Below, piece after piece: positions 18,971-29,700 of a DNA stretch of 64,000 nt. Below the pieces are notes generated by a model. The model saw only the letters and a list, made by a program, of their open reading frames with translations. It did no database searches and had not been told where the DNA came from. Both the position numbers and the translations under genes were made by a program. Position 1 is the stretch's first letter. Each line of letters starts with the position of its first letter. The DNA is taken from positions 109,820-173,819 of the forward strand of contig CABIVS010000001.1 in assembly GCA_902362375.1 (NCBI GenBank). The letters are read 5' to 3'. Origin of the DNA: Bacteroidaceae bacterium. Its GTDB lineage: Bacteria; Bacteroidota; Bacteroidia; Bacteroidales; Bacteroidaceae.

Positions 18971-19007
18971 AGAAAGCGATATTATATGAACTGTAATATC
19001 GCTTTCT
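18971..19007. terminator. Bidirectional terminator hairpin
   Basis: AGAAAGCGATATTA (18971-18984) pairs perfectly with TAATATCGCTTTCT (18994-19007) around a 9-nt loop. It lies between the convergent ligase and metalloprotease genes. U-tracts are weak on both sides. Confidence 0.75.
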
Positions 19008-19036
19008 CAGTTTAAAGAGAATGATCCCTCATCCGC

Positions 19037-21559
19037 CTATTTTTTCATCAAGCGTTCGATATATTGTATCTGGAAACGATAAAAATCACGGCTTTCCTGA
19101 TTGCCTACGGAACTATTCGCCTTATAGAGCTGAAGTATTTTCTGCAATTGCCCGAAAGAGGAAGATTGCAACAACTTCTGATTCAAAGGAGGAATGACAG
19201 GCATACGCATGGTGGCTGACTGTTCCTCGGATGCGGCGGAACAGCAGCAGCGCCATTTCTCCGAATAGAATGAATCGGCCAATCCGATTCGAAGTCCCCC
19301 CATGGGTGGTTGTATAAATCCCGCATTGGTAGCCAGTGCTTCGATGGCTGCCGCCTGCATTTTCATCTCAGTATAATTGAGTGCCTGTCCGGCAATGGTA
19401 GATTGGAATATAGTACGATAGACGTCATCCAAATAAGACGTGAGTGTATAGTTGTTCTTTGCGTCTACTACGCCTCCTTCATAAATACGTTGCAACCGAC
19501 GGGCATCGTAAAGTGTTGCCGCACCTCCTTGAATCAGACCGTCGGCACCATTCAAGTCAAATCCGAAGCGGATTATTTTCTCCGGTATAATCAGCCAATT
19601 GTTTGCTTCCCGCAGTTGGCTGACAACCCATTTCATGGATGCGGACTGTTGACTTTTGGGTACGAATACACGTACGCCGTCTTTTTCTCCTACACGATTG
19701 TAAGTATATACAACTCCTCCCACATACCCCAGTGTATGTCCCAAATAATTAGAATACTGTCCGACAATGCTGGCAAAGTAATCTTTTAAATCCTGATAAG
19801 TATCTCCCTTCACGCCCATCCAGTCTTCCAAGTTCTTATAGACGATTTTCAGATTGCTGATACCGTAATCACCCGCCTTTATCGGGTCATTGCCTAAATC
19901 TTCCGTTTGGGCGGTCGGGTCTTCAATAATCCCCATTTGCTGTAATCCGAATTGGTACATCGGGTCACCGGCTTTCTCTTCAATCCATTTGGCTAGAACC
20001 TTAGATTGCTCTTTGGGAGTCTTATTGCCCGGAATAAGGCGATATCCCCAATTGATGGCATATATGTCATACACTCCTAAAATAGGAGGCGTCAGTCTCA
20101 CGCCTTTCTCAAAGTCGCCGGGTTGGGCAACGTAGTTGTTGCGGGCATAGTCCATGATGCTGGGAGTCGTACCGTATTTCTGTGTGAAAGCCGGATCGCG
20201 CAATTTCTCCACGGGGTAGGAATGGCTAGCTCCCATGTTGTGGAGCAAACCTAACGTATGTCCTATTTCATGAGAGATGACATAACGCAGTGATTCGCAC
20301 ATTACATCGTCAGGAAACACATTGGCACGTACCCGTTTATCTACGGCACCGGTTTGTACAAACCGCCAGTTGTGTACAAGTTGGATGACATTGTGATACC
20401 AAATGACATCGGCTGTAAGGATCTCTCCCGAACGGGGGTCTACGTAACTGGGGCCCATCGCGTTCGGTATCGCGTATGTGGCATATTTCACACAACTATA
20501 GCGCATATCATCCGGATCGAAGTTAGGGTCGTTCGGATACATCTTGGCTTGGACGGCATTTTTAAATCCGGCAGCTTCAAAGGCAGTGTTCCAGTCTAAG
20601 ATACCTTGTATGATTGTTTCACGCCATTTTTGAGGGAATGCTGTATCTACATAAAATACGATGGGTTTTATGGGCTCTACCAGCTCTCCACGGAAATAGG
20701 CTTCCCTGTCTTTAGGTTCCAGCCTCCAGCGATGGATAAAATTATAGGTGGTTACTTTATCTTCCTGGGTGTCGAATAGGTTACGGAATGAATGGAAATA
20801 TCCCACACGATTGTCCTGAAAGCGCTGTTCCATCAGCGTATCCGGCAATTGGAGTATCGAGCGGTTGAGCATCAGCGTGATGCACTGGCCGTTTTGATTG
20901 TTGCGGAGATTCATTTGTGTGCGTACTTCCATATTGGACGGAAACAGTTTGACTCCTTTGATAATGGAAGCGTCCGGTGCAAAGGAGTAGGACTTGCGTA
21001 TACCGTCGTGTATGGGAGAGATGATGCGTTGGTCGGTGGTGAAGAAATCGGTAACATCAATCGTCAAGTTCCCTTGATATTTGCTTTTCACTTTGAAGGC
21101 AGCTACCACGGGATTGGTAAAGTTCTTATGGAACGATGGAAGTACAGGGTCCCCTTCCGGTACAGCGAATACAAGTTGGCGCTGATGTATGTACACATTG
21201 ATGCTGTCAGTAGAGAAATAAAAGCAAAGTGGTTCACACTGCATTTGTCCCGCCACTCCTACCCCAGTATTACTGGTCTCCGCCAATCGGGTAGCCAACA
21301 GATAATCATGCTTAAAGGCTTCGGAACCGAGTTCCAGCAGAAGCTTTCCCTCTTTGGTATAAGCGCAGAGCATGCCTTCCTGCCTTTTCATGCCCTCTAT
21401 CAGTTTGTCATATTCCGTTTTTTTAGGGTCGGCGGGAGGCGTTACGGCTTCTGTTTTACCTTTTTTCTTTTTGGTCGTTTTCTTGTCAGACTTAGGTCCG
21501 GCAAATACAAGCATGGGGATGCAAAATGCCGCCAATGACACTAGTAGTAATTTTCTCAT
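19037..21559 (-). CDS. Secreted zinc-dependent metalloprotease (DUF5118/DUF5117/DUF4953 type)
   Basis: An 840-residue protein with a signal peptide ending near residue 20 and then a Lys-rich linker. The N-terminal DUF5118/DUF5117-like region is followed by a catalytic domain with HEIGHTLGLLH (first His near 427), a complete metzincin-type HExxHxxGxxH site, and a downstream SIMDY that resembles the Met-turn. Family members are exported zinc peptidases of Bacteroidetes. It is the last gene of the locus-1 operon, 28 bp after the thioredoxin-like gene. With no glycoside hydrolase in the operon, it is the best candidate for the degradative activity that supplies the SusC/D importer. A cysteine cluster (WRCCCSAA) in the C-terminal region is unusual. 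Confidence 0.9.
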   Translation of the reverse strand: MRKLLLVSLAAFCIPMLVFAGPKSDKKTTKKKKGKTEAVTPPADPKKTEYDKLIEGMKRQEGMLCAYTKEGKLLLELGSEAFKHDYLLATRLAETSNTGVGVAGQMQCEPLCFYFSTDSINVYIHQRQLVFAVPEGDPVLPSFHKNFTNPVVAAFKVKSKYQGNLTIDVTDFFTTDQRIISPIHDGIRKSYSFAPDASIIKGVKLFPSNMEVRTQMNLRNNQNGQCITLMLNRSILQLPDTLMEQRFQDNRVGYFHSFRNLFDTQEDKVTTYNFIHRWRLEPKDREAYFRGELVEPIKPIVFYVDTAFPQKWRETIIQGILDWNTAFEAAGFKNAVQAKMYPNDPNFDPDDMRYSCVKYATYAIPNAMGPSYVDPRSGEILTADVIWYHNVIQLVHNWRFVQTGAVDKRVRANVFPDDVMCESLRYVISHEIGHTLGLLHNMGASHSYPVEKLRDPAFTQKYGTTPSIMDYARNNYVAQPGDFEKGVRLTPPILGVYDIYAINWGYRLIPGNKTPKEQSKVLAKWIEEKAGDPMYQFGLQQMGIIEDPTAQTEDLGNDPIKAGDYGISNLKIVYKNLEDWMGVKGDTYQDLKDYFASIVGQYSNYLGHTLGYVGGVVYTYNRVGEKDGVRVFVPKSQQSASMKWVVSQLREANNWLIIPEKIIRFGFDLNGADGLIQGGAATLYDARRLQRIYEGGVVDAKNNYTLTSYLDDVYRTIFQSTIAGQALNYTEMKMQAAAIEALATNAGFIQPPMGGLRIGLADSFYSEKWRCCCSAASEEQSATMRMPVIPPLNQKLLQSSSFGQLQKILQLYKANSSVGNQESRDFYRFQIQYIERLMKK

Positions 21560-21587
21560 ACGATATACTTTCTTTTAAGTTTGAATA

Positions 21588-22715
21588 TTATTTCTTTGGA
21601 TTGAAGCTTGCCAGTAGTTGTTCATAGTATGCTATGTATCGGTAGTTTTCCGCCGTCGTATTTTTGCGAATCTCGGAAAGGCGTTTCTTCACCCAGCCCG
21701 TTATCATTTTTCGGGTGGCGGAGGTGATTGTTCCGTTTCCTATGCGTGAAGCCCAGTTATAAAGAATCCCATCCGAGACGTCTTGTTTGCGGATTGCTTC
21801 GTTGCAAATTTGCGCATATTTGTTCCAGTCTCTTTGGTATTCCGCCACCAGCAGATGGTTGCGCAACATTATTTCGTCTCCTTTGAAGAGTGGGAAGCGG
21901 GTCATCTCTTCGAAATAGCGTTTTAACCCTTCTTCATCAATCTTATATACAGAGCCTTCCTGTTTAAAGAAGTCGCTTGCATGTGCCGACCACACTTGAT
22001 ACAACTTATCGTCTAACTGTTGCGGATCATATTGGGCTTTAAATTCGTCCTGATGTTCCTGCACGTAGCGGAAAAGAGGATGAAACGGTTCGCGGATATA
22101 GCGGAAGAAAAGGTCGTAAAGACCTTTGCTCTCCAACAATTCCTTCTCTTTCCCTTCCAGCAGCTCCAATGCAAGTTGCATAGCCTCTTTACGTTTCATG
22201 TGTTCATCGAGAGTCACAATATACTGCACCATAAATTCTTCACTGCGTTCCCCTCCCTCATACTTCGTTTGCAGGACTTCCAGCGTTTTGCCGGATAGGG
22301 TGCGTTCCGTACGTTCTATAAATTCGTCGGCTGTACAACCGCCCACGGCGGAATTCATCAACGTCCCCTCTTTGGTCAGATAGAGAAAAGTAGGAAAGGC
22401 TTTTACGCTGAACTTTTTGGCAAGTTCCGGCCCCTCTCCTTTTTCCATGTCTATCTTGGCGCATACGAAGCGCCCGTTCAGATAATCTCCCAACTTCTTC
22501 TGGGTGAAAACCTGGCTTACCATCATTTTACATGGTCCGCACCAAGCGGTGTAGCAATCTACCAGAATCGGTTTGTTGGCAGCCTGCGCTTGCGTCAGCA
22601 GGGATTGCCATGCGGGATTGTCGAGGAAAGAAACCCCTTCTCCTTGCTGGGCGTACGTGATGGTAGTCCAGCAAGCAAGTAATGTTACTATGATATGCTT
22701 TAACAGTCGGTTCAT
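21588..22715 (-). CDS. Exported thioredoxin-fold protein
   Basis: A 375-residue protein with an N-terminal signal peptide (to about residue 22, TYAQQ) and a thioredoxin domain (about 30-145) with the redox site AWCGPCKMM and the cis-proline strand AFPTFLYL. The rest is a helical domain of unknown role. It should act in the periplasm as a thiol reductant, isomerase or oxidase. It lies between the PKD-like lipoprotein gene and the metalloprotease gene in the same operon. The cysteine-rich C-terminal region of the protease is a possible substrate, which is inference. Confidence 0.88.
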   Translation of the reverse strand: MNRLLKHIIVTLLACWTTITYAQQGEGVSFLDNPAWQSLLTQAQAANKPILVDCYTAWCGPCKMMVSQVFTQKKLGDYLNGRFVCAKIDMEKGEGPELAKKFSVKAFPTFLYLTKEGTLMNSAVGGCTADEFIERTERTLSGKTLEVLQTKYEGGERSEEFMVQYIVTLDEHMKRKEAMQLALELLEGKEKELLESKGLYDLFFRYIREPFHPLFRYVQEHQDEFKAQYDPQQLDDKLYQVWSAHASDFFKQEGSVYKIDEEGLKRYFEEMTRFPLFKGDEIMLRNHLLVAEYQRDWNKYAQICNEAIRKQDVSDGILYNWASRIGNGTITSATRKMITGWVKKRLSEIRKNTTAENYRYIAYYEQLLASFNPKK

Positions 22716-22736
22716 AATTCTTTTGATAAATCAATA

Positions 22737-24377
22737 TTAGTAGGGATATCCCATGAATGGACCGGAATCATTTCCCGGATATTTTGGTGCAAGATATACG
22801 GCGCGTTTCAGTTTACCGGTTCCGCTAATCGTTTTTACCGGTTCCCCATCGGGAGAACCACCTAACATATTATATAAATATAATTGATAGCTATCCCCCG
22901 TTTGAGTTCCTATTGCAAGGTATCTGAAACTGTCTCCATACCTGTCTTGATTGAATTGTTCCCAATAGATTGTTTCTGCATATACAATTTCTTCACCTGC
23001 AGGAATGCCTTCCGGCTTTAATTCCCATTCAGCCTCTTTCTCTATCTCTTCTATCGATTTCTTAGGATCTTGTTGATAATTTAACGAATAGGCATAAAGT
23101 TTTCCACCATCTACACAGTAGGCTATAGATGCCCAACGAGCATTGTAAGAACGATAAGTCGCTTTGGCGAAATGCATATCGGGATTCACGGTGAGCATGG
23201 TATCCGGAGTGCAATTACTCCAATTGGCTGTCATGCGGTAGAAAATCTTATCGCCGGTAGATGTTTCATTAAACAAGAAAAAGAGTTTGGTATCATAGTT
23301 AATGTAAGTCTGTCCGGCAGAAACACATTCATAATTGGTCAGGTTTTCTACTGCAACTTCTTGATATGCATTCTTTTTTGGACTAGGAGTCTTTATACCT
23401 CCATTCATGTCTATACGATAAATCGTATGGTTCTTTTCATTCCAGAAGACAGTTTCGTATGTTCCGGTTTTTACCACAAAGGGACTGGCGCCCGCCGGTT
23501 CTTCCGGATGACTGAATTTACCAATAGGCATGGGTTTTGCAGTGGCGTCGCCGCAAGCGGTAATGTATGCTCCCCTGCTGGAAAGATAGAGATTTTTAAA
23601 AGTAGTGTTCACACTTGTATAAGGAACCTCGTCTATTCCATCCGATGCATAAAACATGGTTTTCTCATCATGTACTACCGCTAAATCCGGTGCACGCAGA
23701 AAGCGTACTTTTCTGTCATCAGTAATGACACACAATGAATGGTCGTAAGACGCTTTGTTAGTCTCCGGATCAATGTACGCATGATTATATACGACCGACA
23801 AGCTTTTAGGCTTTCCGCTTACCGGTGCTTGGTGCAGTCGAGTAAAGACATTGTCTATCTTTTCATTCGAAGGGGACAGGAAATCCAATTCCGTGTTTCC
23901 GTTCACTTCTTTCAGTATATAGAATCCCTCTGTATAACGGGTAGATACATTCAGTGATGTACGTTGGTAGGCCACACAGCCATTGCTTAGGGATTTAACC
24001 CGAAGCACAATGGTGTAGTCGCCTACCCCCAAATTGACAGGATAGGACAGATTCTCATCTTCACTGATAAGGACTTCTTCGTAATGGTTTCCATCATTAT
24101 CTGTAGATGCATTCTCTTTCGATTTTTCATATAAGAACCAATGGTATTCCAAGTCTTTTTTGGGATAGTCACTTTTGATAACGGGATTGATCTGTAGTAC
24201 TTCACCATTATCGGACATGGCTGAATATTTCTCTTTTATCCCGCTGATGGAAATGTTTCCCACTTCAACGGAAGCCTCCTCGCTATTGTCGCTATAGCAG
24301 GCAGAGAGTATCGCCATCATTATAATCATGTATGTTATAAAGTAATGCCTTTTCATATCTTTACTATTTTGATTCAT
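22737..24377 (-). CDS. PKD-like family surface lipoprotein
   Basis: A 546-residue lipoprotein. The reading frame starts at MNQNSKDMKRHYF; the second methionine (residue 8) may be the real start, giving a compact signal with lipobox LSAC. An N-terminal PKD/Ig-like region (about 30-150) is followed by a long beta-rich part. Lipoproteins of this type sit beside SusC/D and DUF4843 genes and are thought to be accessory parts of the surface importer. In B. thetaiotaomicron the BT2261-BT2264 system, a peptide-binding SusCD complex, has two such accessory lipoproteins. It is the fourth gene after susC, 10 bp behind the DUF4843 gene. Confidence 0.8.
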   Translation of the reverse strand: MNQNSKDMKRHYFITYMIIMMAILSACYSDNSEEASVEVGNISISGIKEKYSAMSDNGEVLQINPVIKSDYPKKDLEYHWFLYEKSKENASTDNDGNHYEEVLISEDENLSYPVNLGVGDYTIVLRVKSLSNGCVAYQRTSLNVSTRYTEGFYILKEVNGNTELDFLSPSNEKIDNVFTRLHQAPVSGKPKSLSVVYNHAYIDPETNKASYDHSLCVITDDRKVRFLRAPDLAVVHDEKTMFYASDGIDEVPYTSVNTTFKNLYLSSRGAYITACGDATAKPMPIGKFSHPEEPAGASPFVVKTGTYETVFWNEKNHTIYRIDMNGGIKTPSPKKNAYQEVAVENLTNYECVSAGQTYINYDTKLFFLFNETSTGDKIFYRMTANWSNCTPDTMLTVNPDMHFAKATYRSYNARWASIAYCVDGGKLYAYSLNYQQDPKKSIEEIEKEAEWELKPEGIPAGEEIVYAETIYWEQFNQDRYGDSFRYLAIGTQTGDSYQLYLYNMLGGSPDGEPVKTISGTGKLKRAVYLAPKYPGNDSGPFMGYPY

Positions 24378-24387
24378 TTCATTTTTT

Positions 24388-25191
24388 CTATAGTGATATC
24401 AGGGGAATGGAGACTTCCGTCCCGTCTGCCTCTTTCAGTTTTCCTAGTCCTTGCGCTTCACGTTCCGCATTCAGTTTGTCAAGAGCCTCGCGTAAAACAC
24501 TTTCCAAATAAGCAATATAATATTTATCACAAACAGCGGCATCTTCAATAGACAGTTCGTTGGCAAGGAAGTCATCATCCCACTTATCTCCTGTCGTGTC
24601 TATCAAAAATTGATGTTTTGCTACTCCGTATTCGCCGAAATAATAGGTTGATAAAGTTTTCCATCCGGAAGGTTTAGCCAAAAAGTCCGCAATATAAATG
24701 CTCATGAAGCTCTTGTTGGTGTATCCGGCAGAAAACTCATCTGTGGTTTTGATGGTAAATACAAGCATGAAGCCTTGTGATTTTAGAGAAGCATCCCGTT
24801 TAAGTACTATTGGAATAGTAGTACCGGCAGAGTTTGCAGGAATATAATAATATTTCTTTAGCAATTCAGGGTCATCGAAAGCTACGTAATGTTTACCCGG
24901 TACAGCGTTATCTGACACTCCATAAGTTACTTGCTCTAACTGGAAAGGACGGTCATAGGGGGTGACAAAACCCATAGTATGTACTTTATACCACAGAGTA
25001 TCTGTTGTGGTAGTGGCTTTCTCGTAGACAAACGAGTATCGCTTCAGTGTGTCCGCCGGATTGGAATAATCAAAGATCAGACGGTTATTCGGATCACTGT
25101 ATACAGGTAGTTCTTTCTCGCATCCACTCATTAGCATGGCAAATATCCCCCCTAAAAGCAATGATAGGAATGCATGATTATAATGTTTCAT
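24388..25191 (-). CDS. DUF4843 domain lipoprotein
   Basis: A 267-residue lipoprotein with a signal peptide ending in lipobox MSGC (Cys near 24) and the typical DUF4843 opening that follows, RLIFDY with a run on Y-x-F-V-Y-E. No catalytic motif is visible. The gene is 12 bp after susD and 10 bp before the PKD-like gene, so it belongs to the operon and probably to the outer-membrane uptake complex. DUF4843 proteins nearly always occur with SusC/D pairs that lack glycosidases. Confidence 0.85.
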   Translation of the reverse strand: MKHYNHAFLSLLLGGIFAMLMSGCEKELPVYSDPNNRLIFDYSNPADTLKRYSFVYEKATTTTDTLWYKVHTMGFVTPYDRPFQLEQVTYGVSDNAVPGKHYVAFDDPELLKKYYYIPANSAGTTIPIVLKRDASLKSQGFMLVFTIKTTDEFSAGYTNKSFMSIYIADFLAKPSGWKTLSTYYFGEYGVAKHQFLIDTTGDKWDDDFLANELSIEDAAVCDKYYIAYLESVLREALDKLNAEREAQGLGKLKEADGTEVSIPLISL

Positions 25192-25203
25192 AAATTCTGT
25201 TTT

Positions 25204-26718
25204 TTATTGAATTGCATTTGGATTGTATTCTGTTTCCGGTAATGGTAAGACGTACAGTCCTTCATTCATGGTTTCACCAAAAAGAAAAGTCATAGACGTT
25301 GAGTTACGACGCTTGTACTGATAGAACATGACACCTTCCGCATAAAATTCACGCTGATACTCTGCCAACATGAAATTCGCCACAGCATCCAAAGAAGTAA
25401 AACTGTCCTCCGCAGAGATAGATATGTCATGAGAAGCCATATATTCTTTATATAACGCATTGGCTTCCTCCAGACTAGTGGTAGTTTCCATAGCAATCAA
25501 GTACAGTTCGGAAATACGAAGCAAAGGGATAATTTGTCCTTTCACCATATCATTATCGCTGCTGTATTTGCTATAATACTTCTTAAGTGTTGGAAACTTT
25601 TGTCCATTGGAACTTGACTCCGTATTCAATTCCCATTGGTAAATGTATCTGTTGTGTGACGTGATAGAAAAGCCTGTGAAGAGCCTTTGCAAATTCCATG
25701 TGCCGTTCAGACAAAGTTGTTCCGATGGATTTATCTTACGGTCTGCGTCACCGCCTAGTACAGTAGGAGAATAGTCCCGTAAATTGTACTTGTGTATAGC
25801 AAGCAGACATTCTGACGGGCAGGCATAAAGACCTTTGAGGAGATCTTCTCTTCCGCTTAATTTCATTAGAGACTTGCCATCCGCTCCTTTTGCGTTGATA
25901 ATTTCCATTGCGTTATCATGTGCTTTTGTCACATCTCCGATATATAAATAGAGACGCGCTTTTAAGGCTTTCACTCCCCAGTAGTTGAAGTGTAATTGGC
26001 GATAAGCCAGATAATCATCGTTCAAATTAATGTTTGAAGGAGTATTCAGTTGGTCGAATGTGTATTTAAAGATCAGATCATAGTCTTTTAGTAGAGAACA
26101 AGCTTTGTCCAGATCTTCATCCAACTTCTTCACGTAATCCTCAAAAGAATAATACACCGGCATAATCTTTATATCAGCACTTTCTGAATAAGGGAGCGAC
26201 ACTGTGAGCGTCGCATTTTGCGGAAGCTGCCCGAAGAGACGCAGTATATCCAATTGGCAAAACGCGCGTATGCCATACGCTTCTCCTTCTATCATGGCAC
26301 GACTCGCCGGATCCGCAATGTTGTTGCCATATTGCTCGCAAGCTCCGATAATCATATTCGCCTGGGTAATCACATTGAATAATTGACTGTATATCGTTTT
26401 AATGGCATTCTTTGCATCATCCTGGGTATAATTGTGATGTAAAAAATAGTAGTCAGCTTTACGATAGTAGTCACTGGTCAGATTCCATTGTGCGGCAAGA
26501 CTTTCAACATTGCTCATTGTCAATCTCTCACCATAAGCGTTACAGTCGGCTAATGCCATATAGCAGCCGTTCAAAGCATCTTTGAAACCCTGGTACGAAG
26601 AGAATAGGTCTTTTCCATACACCTCGTCCTCCGGTTTGATGTCCAGCCAATCGCGGCAAGATGTACACATGAAAGTAATGCCGGACAGTATGATTATCAG
26701 TTTCTTATTTATTTTCAT
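25204..26718 (-). CDS. SusD/RagB-family nutrient-binding lipoprotein, locus 1
   Basis: A 504-residue SusD-like protein. The lipoprotein signal ends in CTSC (Cys near 21), followed by RDWLDIKPEDEV, the classic SusD N terminus. TPR-type helices and the C-terminal RagB/SusD region with LLRISELYLIAMETTTSLEEANALY are present. It forms the lid over the SusC barrel and captures substrate at the cell surface. It is 22 bp downstream of susC. The accessory genes suggest a peptide rather than a glycan ligand. Confidence 0.93.
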   Translation of the reverse strand: MKINKKLIIILSGITFMCTSCRDWLDIKPEDEVYGKDLFSSYQGFKDALNGCYMALADCNAYGERLTMSNVESLAAQWNLTSDYYRKADYYFLHHNYTQDDAKNAIKTIYSQLFNVITQANMIIGACEQYGNNIADPASRAMIEGEAYGIRAFCQLDILRLFGQLPQNATLTVSLPYSESADIKIMPVYYSFEDYVKKLDEDLDKACSLLKDYDLIFKYTFDQLNTPSNINLNDDYLAYRQLHFNYWGVKALKARLYLYIGDVTKAHDNAMEIINAKGADGKSLMKLSGREDLLKGLYACPSECLLAIHKYNLRDYSPTVLGGDADRKINPSEQLCLNGTWNLQRLFTGFSITSHNRYIYQWELNTESSSNGQKFPTLKKYYSKYSSDNDMVKGQIIPLLRISELYLIAMETTTSLEEANALYKEYMASHDISISAEDSFTSLDAVANFMLAEYQREFYAEGVMFYQYKRRNSTSMTFLFGETMNEGLYVLPLPETEYNPNAIQ

Positions 26719-26740
26719 ATCTTTTCTTATTTAATTTGAA

Positions 26741-29700
26741 CTAAAAAGCAAAGGAAAGAGTACCTCTGATGCCTCTGGCATAAGGATAACCAGTTCCACG
26801 CTCACGTTTGACGGATGAGATATAAAGTAAGTCGGACATATTGATTCCGAATATCAAATAACTAAATCTGGTAGCTTTCTGAAAGGCGGCAGAGTCCCAA
26901 CGATATTGTATATCAAGTGATTGCAATTCAAAAACATTGTCGTCCATCACATAACGAGACGTGGCACGAGTGGCTTGGTTTGAGAATCCCTTGAAGAAGG
27001 TCAAATCACCTTCTTTGATCCATCTTTGACTTAATACGCGTGAGTCTACATTTTGTGAAGCAATGGTGTAGGTACTCACTTCCACTTTATCGAGTAATGT
27101 TTGATTATAGACTTTTCCACCCCAATGATAAGCAAATGAGAGATTAACGCTCAACCCTTTCCAACTGACCATCGTCCCGGCTATGCCACGATAGAGTGGT
27201 TCACCGGAACCAAGATACACTTTATCCGACGGATTCCATGTGCTAGTGATCTTCCCATTTTTATCCAAAAAGATTTCTTTACCCGAGCTGGGATCAATGC
27301 CCAATGATCGCACGGCATAGATACCGTTTTGCGGGCGTCCTTCATAGAAAAGACTGCTTACATCTACATTTTGTTTCAAGTATTCTTCATTTTGAGCTTT
27401 GATAGCTTCGGATACCTTGACAATACGGTTCTTGTTGTATACCAATTGGGCGCGTCCTGACCATGAAAAGTGATGCGCAGGATTACGGAGTATGATACCG
27501 TTCAATCCTATTTCGAACCCGTTATTTTTCACCTCCCCCACATTGGCGGCATACGAAGAAAAGCCCATTGAAAGAGGAATATTCATAGAAGACAGCAGAT
27601 TGTTGGTCTGTTTCACATAGTAATCGAAGGTTCCTGAAAATCTTCCGTTCCACAGACCGACCTCAAGACCGACATTGTATTGAGCCGTCTTTTGCCATGT
27701 CAGGTCGGGATTTCCTAAACCAACGAGGTAAGCTCCCGTCCAGTTCAGGTATTTGTTGTTGGTTACATACTTGTAGGAGGTCTCCGTCGCCAGACTTGAG
27801 AAATTCATGGAACCGGTTTCTCCATAGGAGGCTTTTAAACGCAGTTGGGTGAGCACATCGTTTTCTTTCAGAAATGACTCATGATGCAGGTTCCATCCGA
27901 TACCGGTACTCCAGAAAGGAGCGTACTTCTTGTCGGTCCCATAATTGGAACTTCCGTCCATACGCAGAGATAAATCGAGGAAATAACGGTTGTCATAAGT
28001 GTAGTTCACATTGGCTGTCAGACCAATGCGGCGATTGGTGCTTTTAGAACCTGAAGGAGTCGCGTCTTTCTTATATTGCAATGCATTGTTTATGTAATTC
28101 ATATTCTCATTGCTGAAACCTTCCGCTTCAAATCCATACGAGTGTGACTTATATTCGGTAATGGAATAGTCCAGACCTGTATATAACTGATGTTTGTCGG
28201 CAATAATTTTGGTATAAGACAGGGTGAGGGCACCATCGTAATTCTGGTTCTCTCCTGTACCGTAGCGGTAAAGTCCCCGGCGAAAATATCCACTGGCGCT
28301 CTTGTATTCATCGGTATTGAATTTGGAATGTTCTGCCGGCAAAAAATAATCACTGGAGTGTGTCTGACCGCTGATTCCTAATTGTCCACGTAATTTCAGA
28401 CCGTCAAAGATATTCCATTCAATAGAGAAATTATTGCTTATATCCTGATATTTACTTTTATCAAATGAGTTGAGAGTCGCGTCATAAAGCGGATTCTGCG
28501 TCCTTGAGTTCGGATTGGCATAGAAGTCGTCGAAATAACGCACAATATTACCATTCTCATCATAGGGAGCATTGTAAGGTTGTTGATTGGCATAATTGCT
28601 GAATGAACCGTAATTACTTTCTCTACTGTTAGTTATCCCTATGTTGGTCTGATTTTTGAAAATTAGATTCTTAATGGAATACATTAAGGTAATGCTTCCA
28701 TTGAAAACTTTACGTGAAGAACCTTTCATAGCTCCTTGCGTGTCGTTATAGTCAGCGGAAGTGCTCCAGCGAAATTCTTCATTGCCGCCTTCCATTCGCA
28801 GATTATAACGCTGCCCGACTCCTGTACGTAGCGGTTTGCTCAACCAGTCAGTGTCTACACCGGAAAGGACTTTTCGTAAACGTCCGTTGTAGATTTCCTG
28901 TCGCTCTATCGTTGTCGTAGGATAACCTTCCAATACATAAAGTCCCGTCAGGCGTTCCAGCTCTAGTTTGTCTGCGGCATGCAGCAGATCGTATGAAGTA
29001 AGATCGGGCATTTCGAGGTTGAGTCCTATCGTACCTGTCACTTTCAGCCGACCGGAAACCGGGCGTTTTGAAACAATTACAATGACTCCGTTGGCTCCGC
29101 GTGAGCCATACAAGGCTGTAGCCGATGCGTCTTTCAAGATATTGATGGATTCGATATCATTGTCATTATAGTCCATCAGTTTGGTGAGTGAAATCTCAAA
29201 ACCATCCATGATGATCAGCGGAGTATTGACTTCTCCCTTTACACCTTCGTTAAATTCCTTTACGCTCATAGGCAGGGAGGAGGTACCGCGGATATTGATA
29301 TTGGGCAGGTTGTTAGGGTTACTACCCGAAATATTATCGACAGCCAGATTGATGGAAGCGTCTACATTGCGTAATGTTTGCAGCATATTCTGTCCCTTGT
29401 ACATTTTCAGTTGTTCAGAAGTGATGGTAGAGACAGCTCCTGTAAAACTCTCTTTCGGTTTTTGGAAAATACCGGTTACGACAACGGCTTCCAATTCGGT
29501 TTTATTATCAGCTTTGAGCGATACATCCAGTTTATTCCCTCCTTTATAGGTGATTTCCTGAGCTTCCATTCCGATATAGCTGAATTGCAATACGGCATTG
29601 GGTTCCGCTTCTATTTCGTACACTCCATTGATATCCGCTACACTGCCGATGTTAGTCCCTTTTATGCGGACACTCGCTCCGACTAGAGGCTCTCCTTGCT

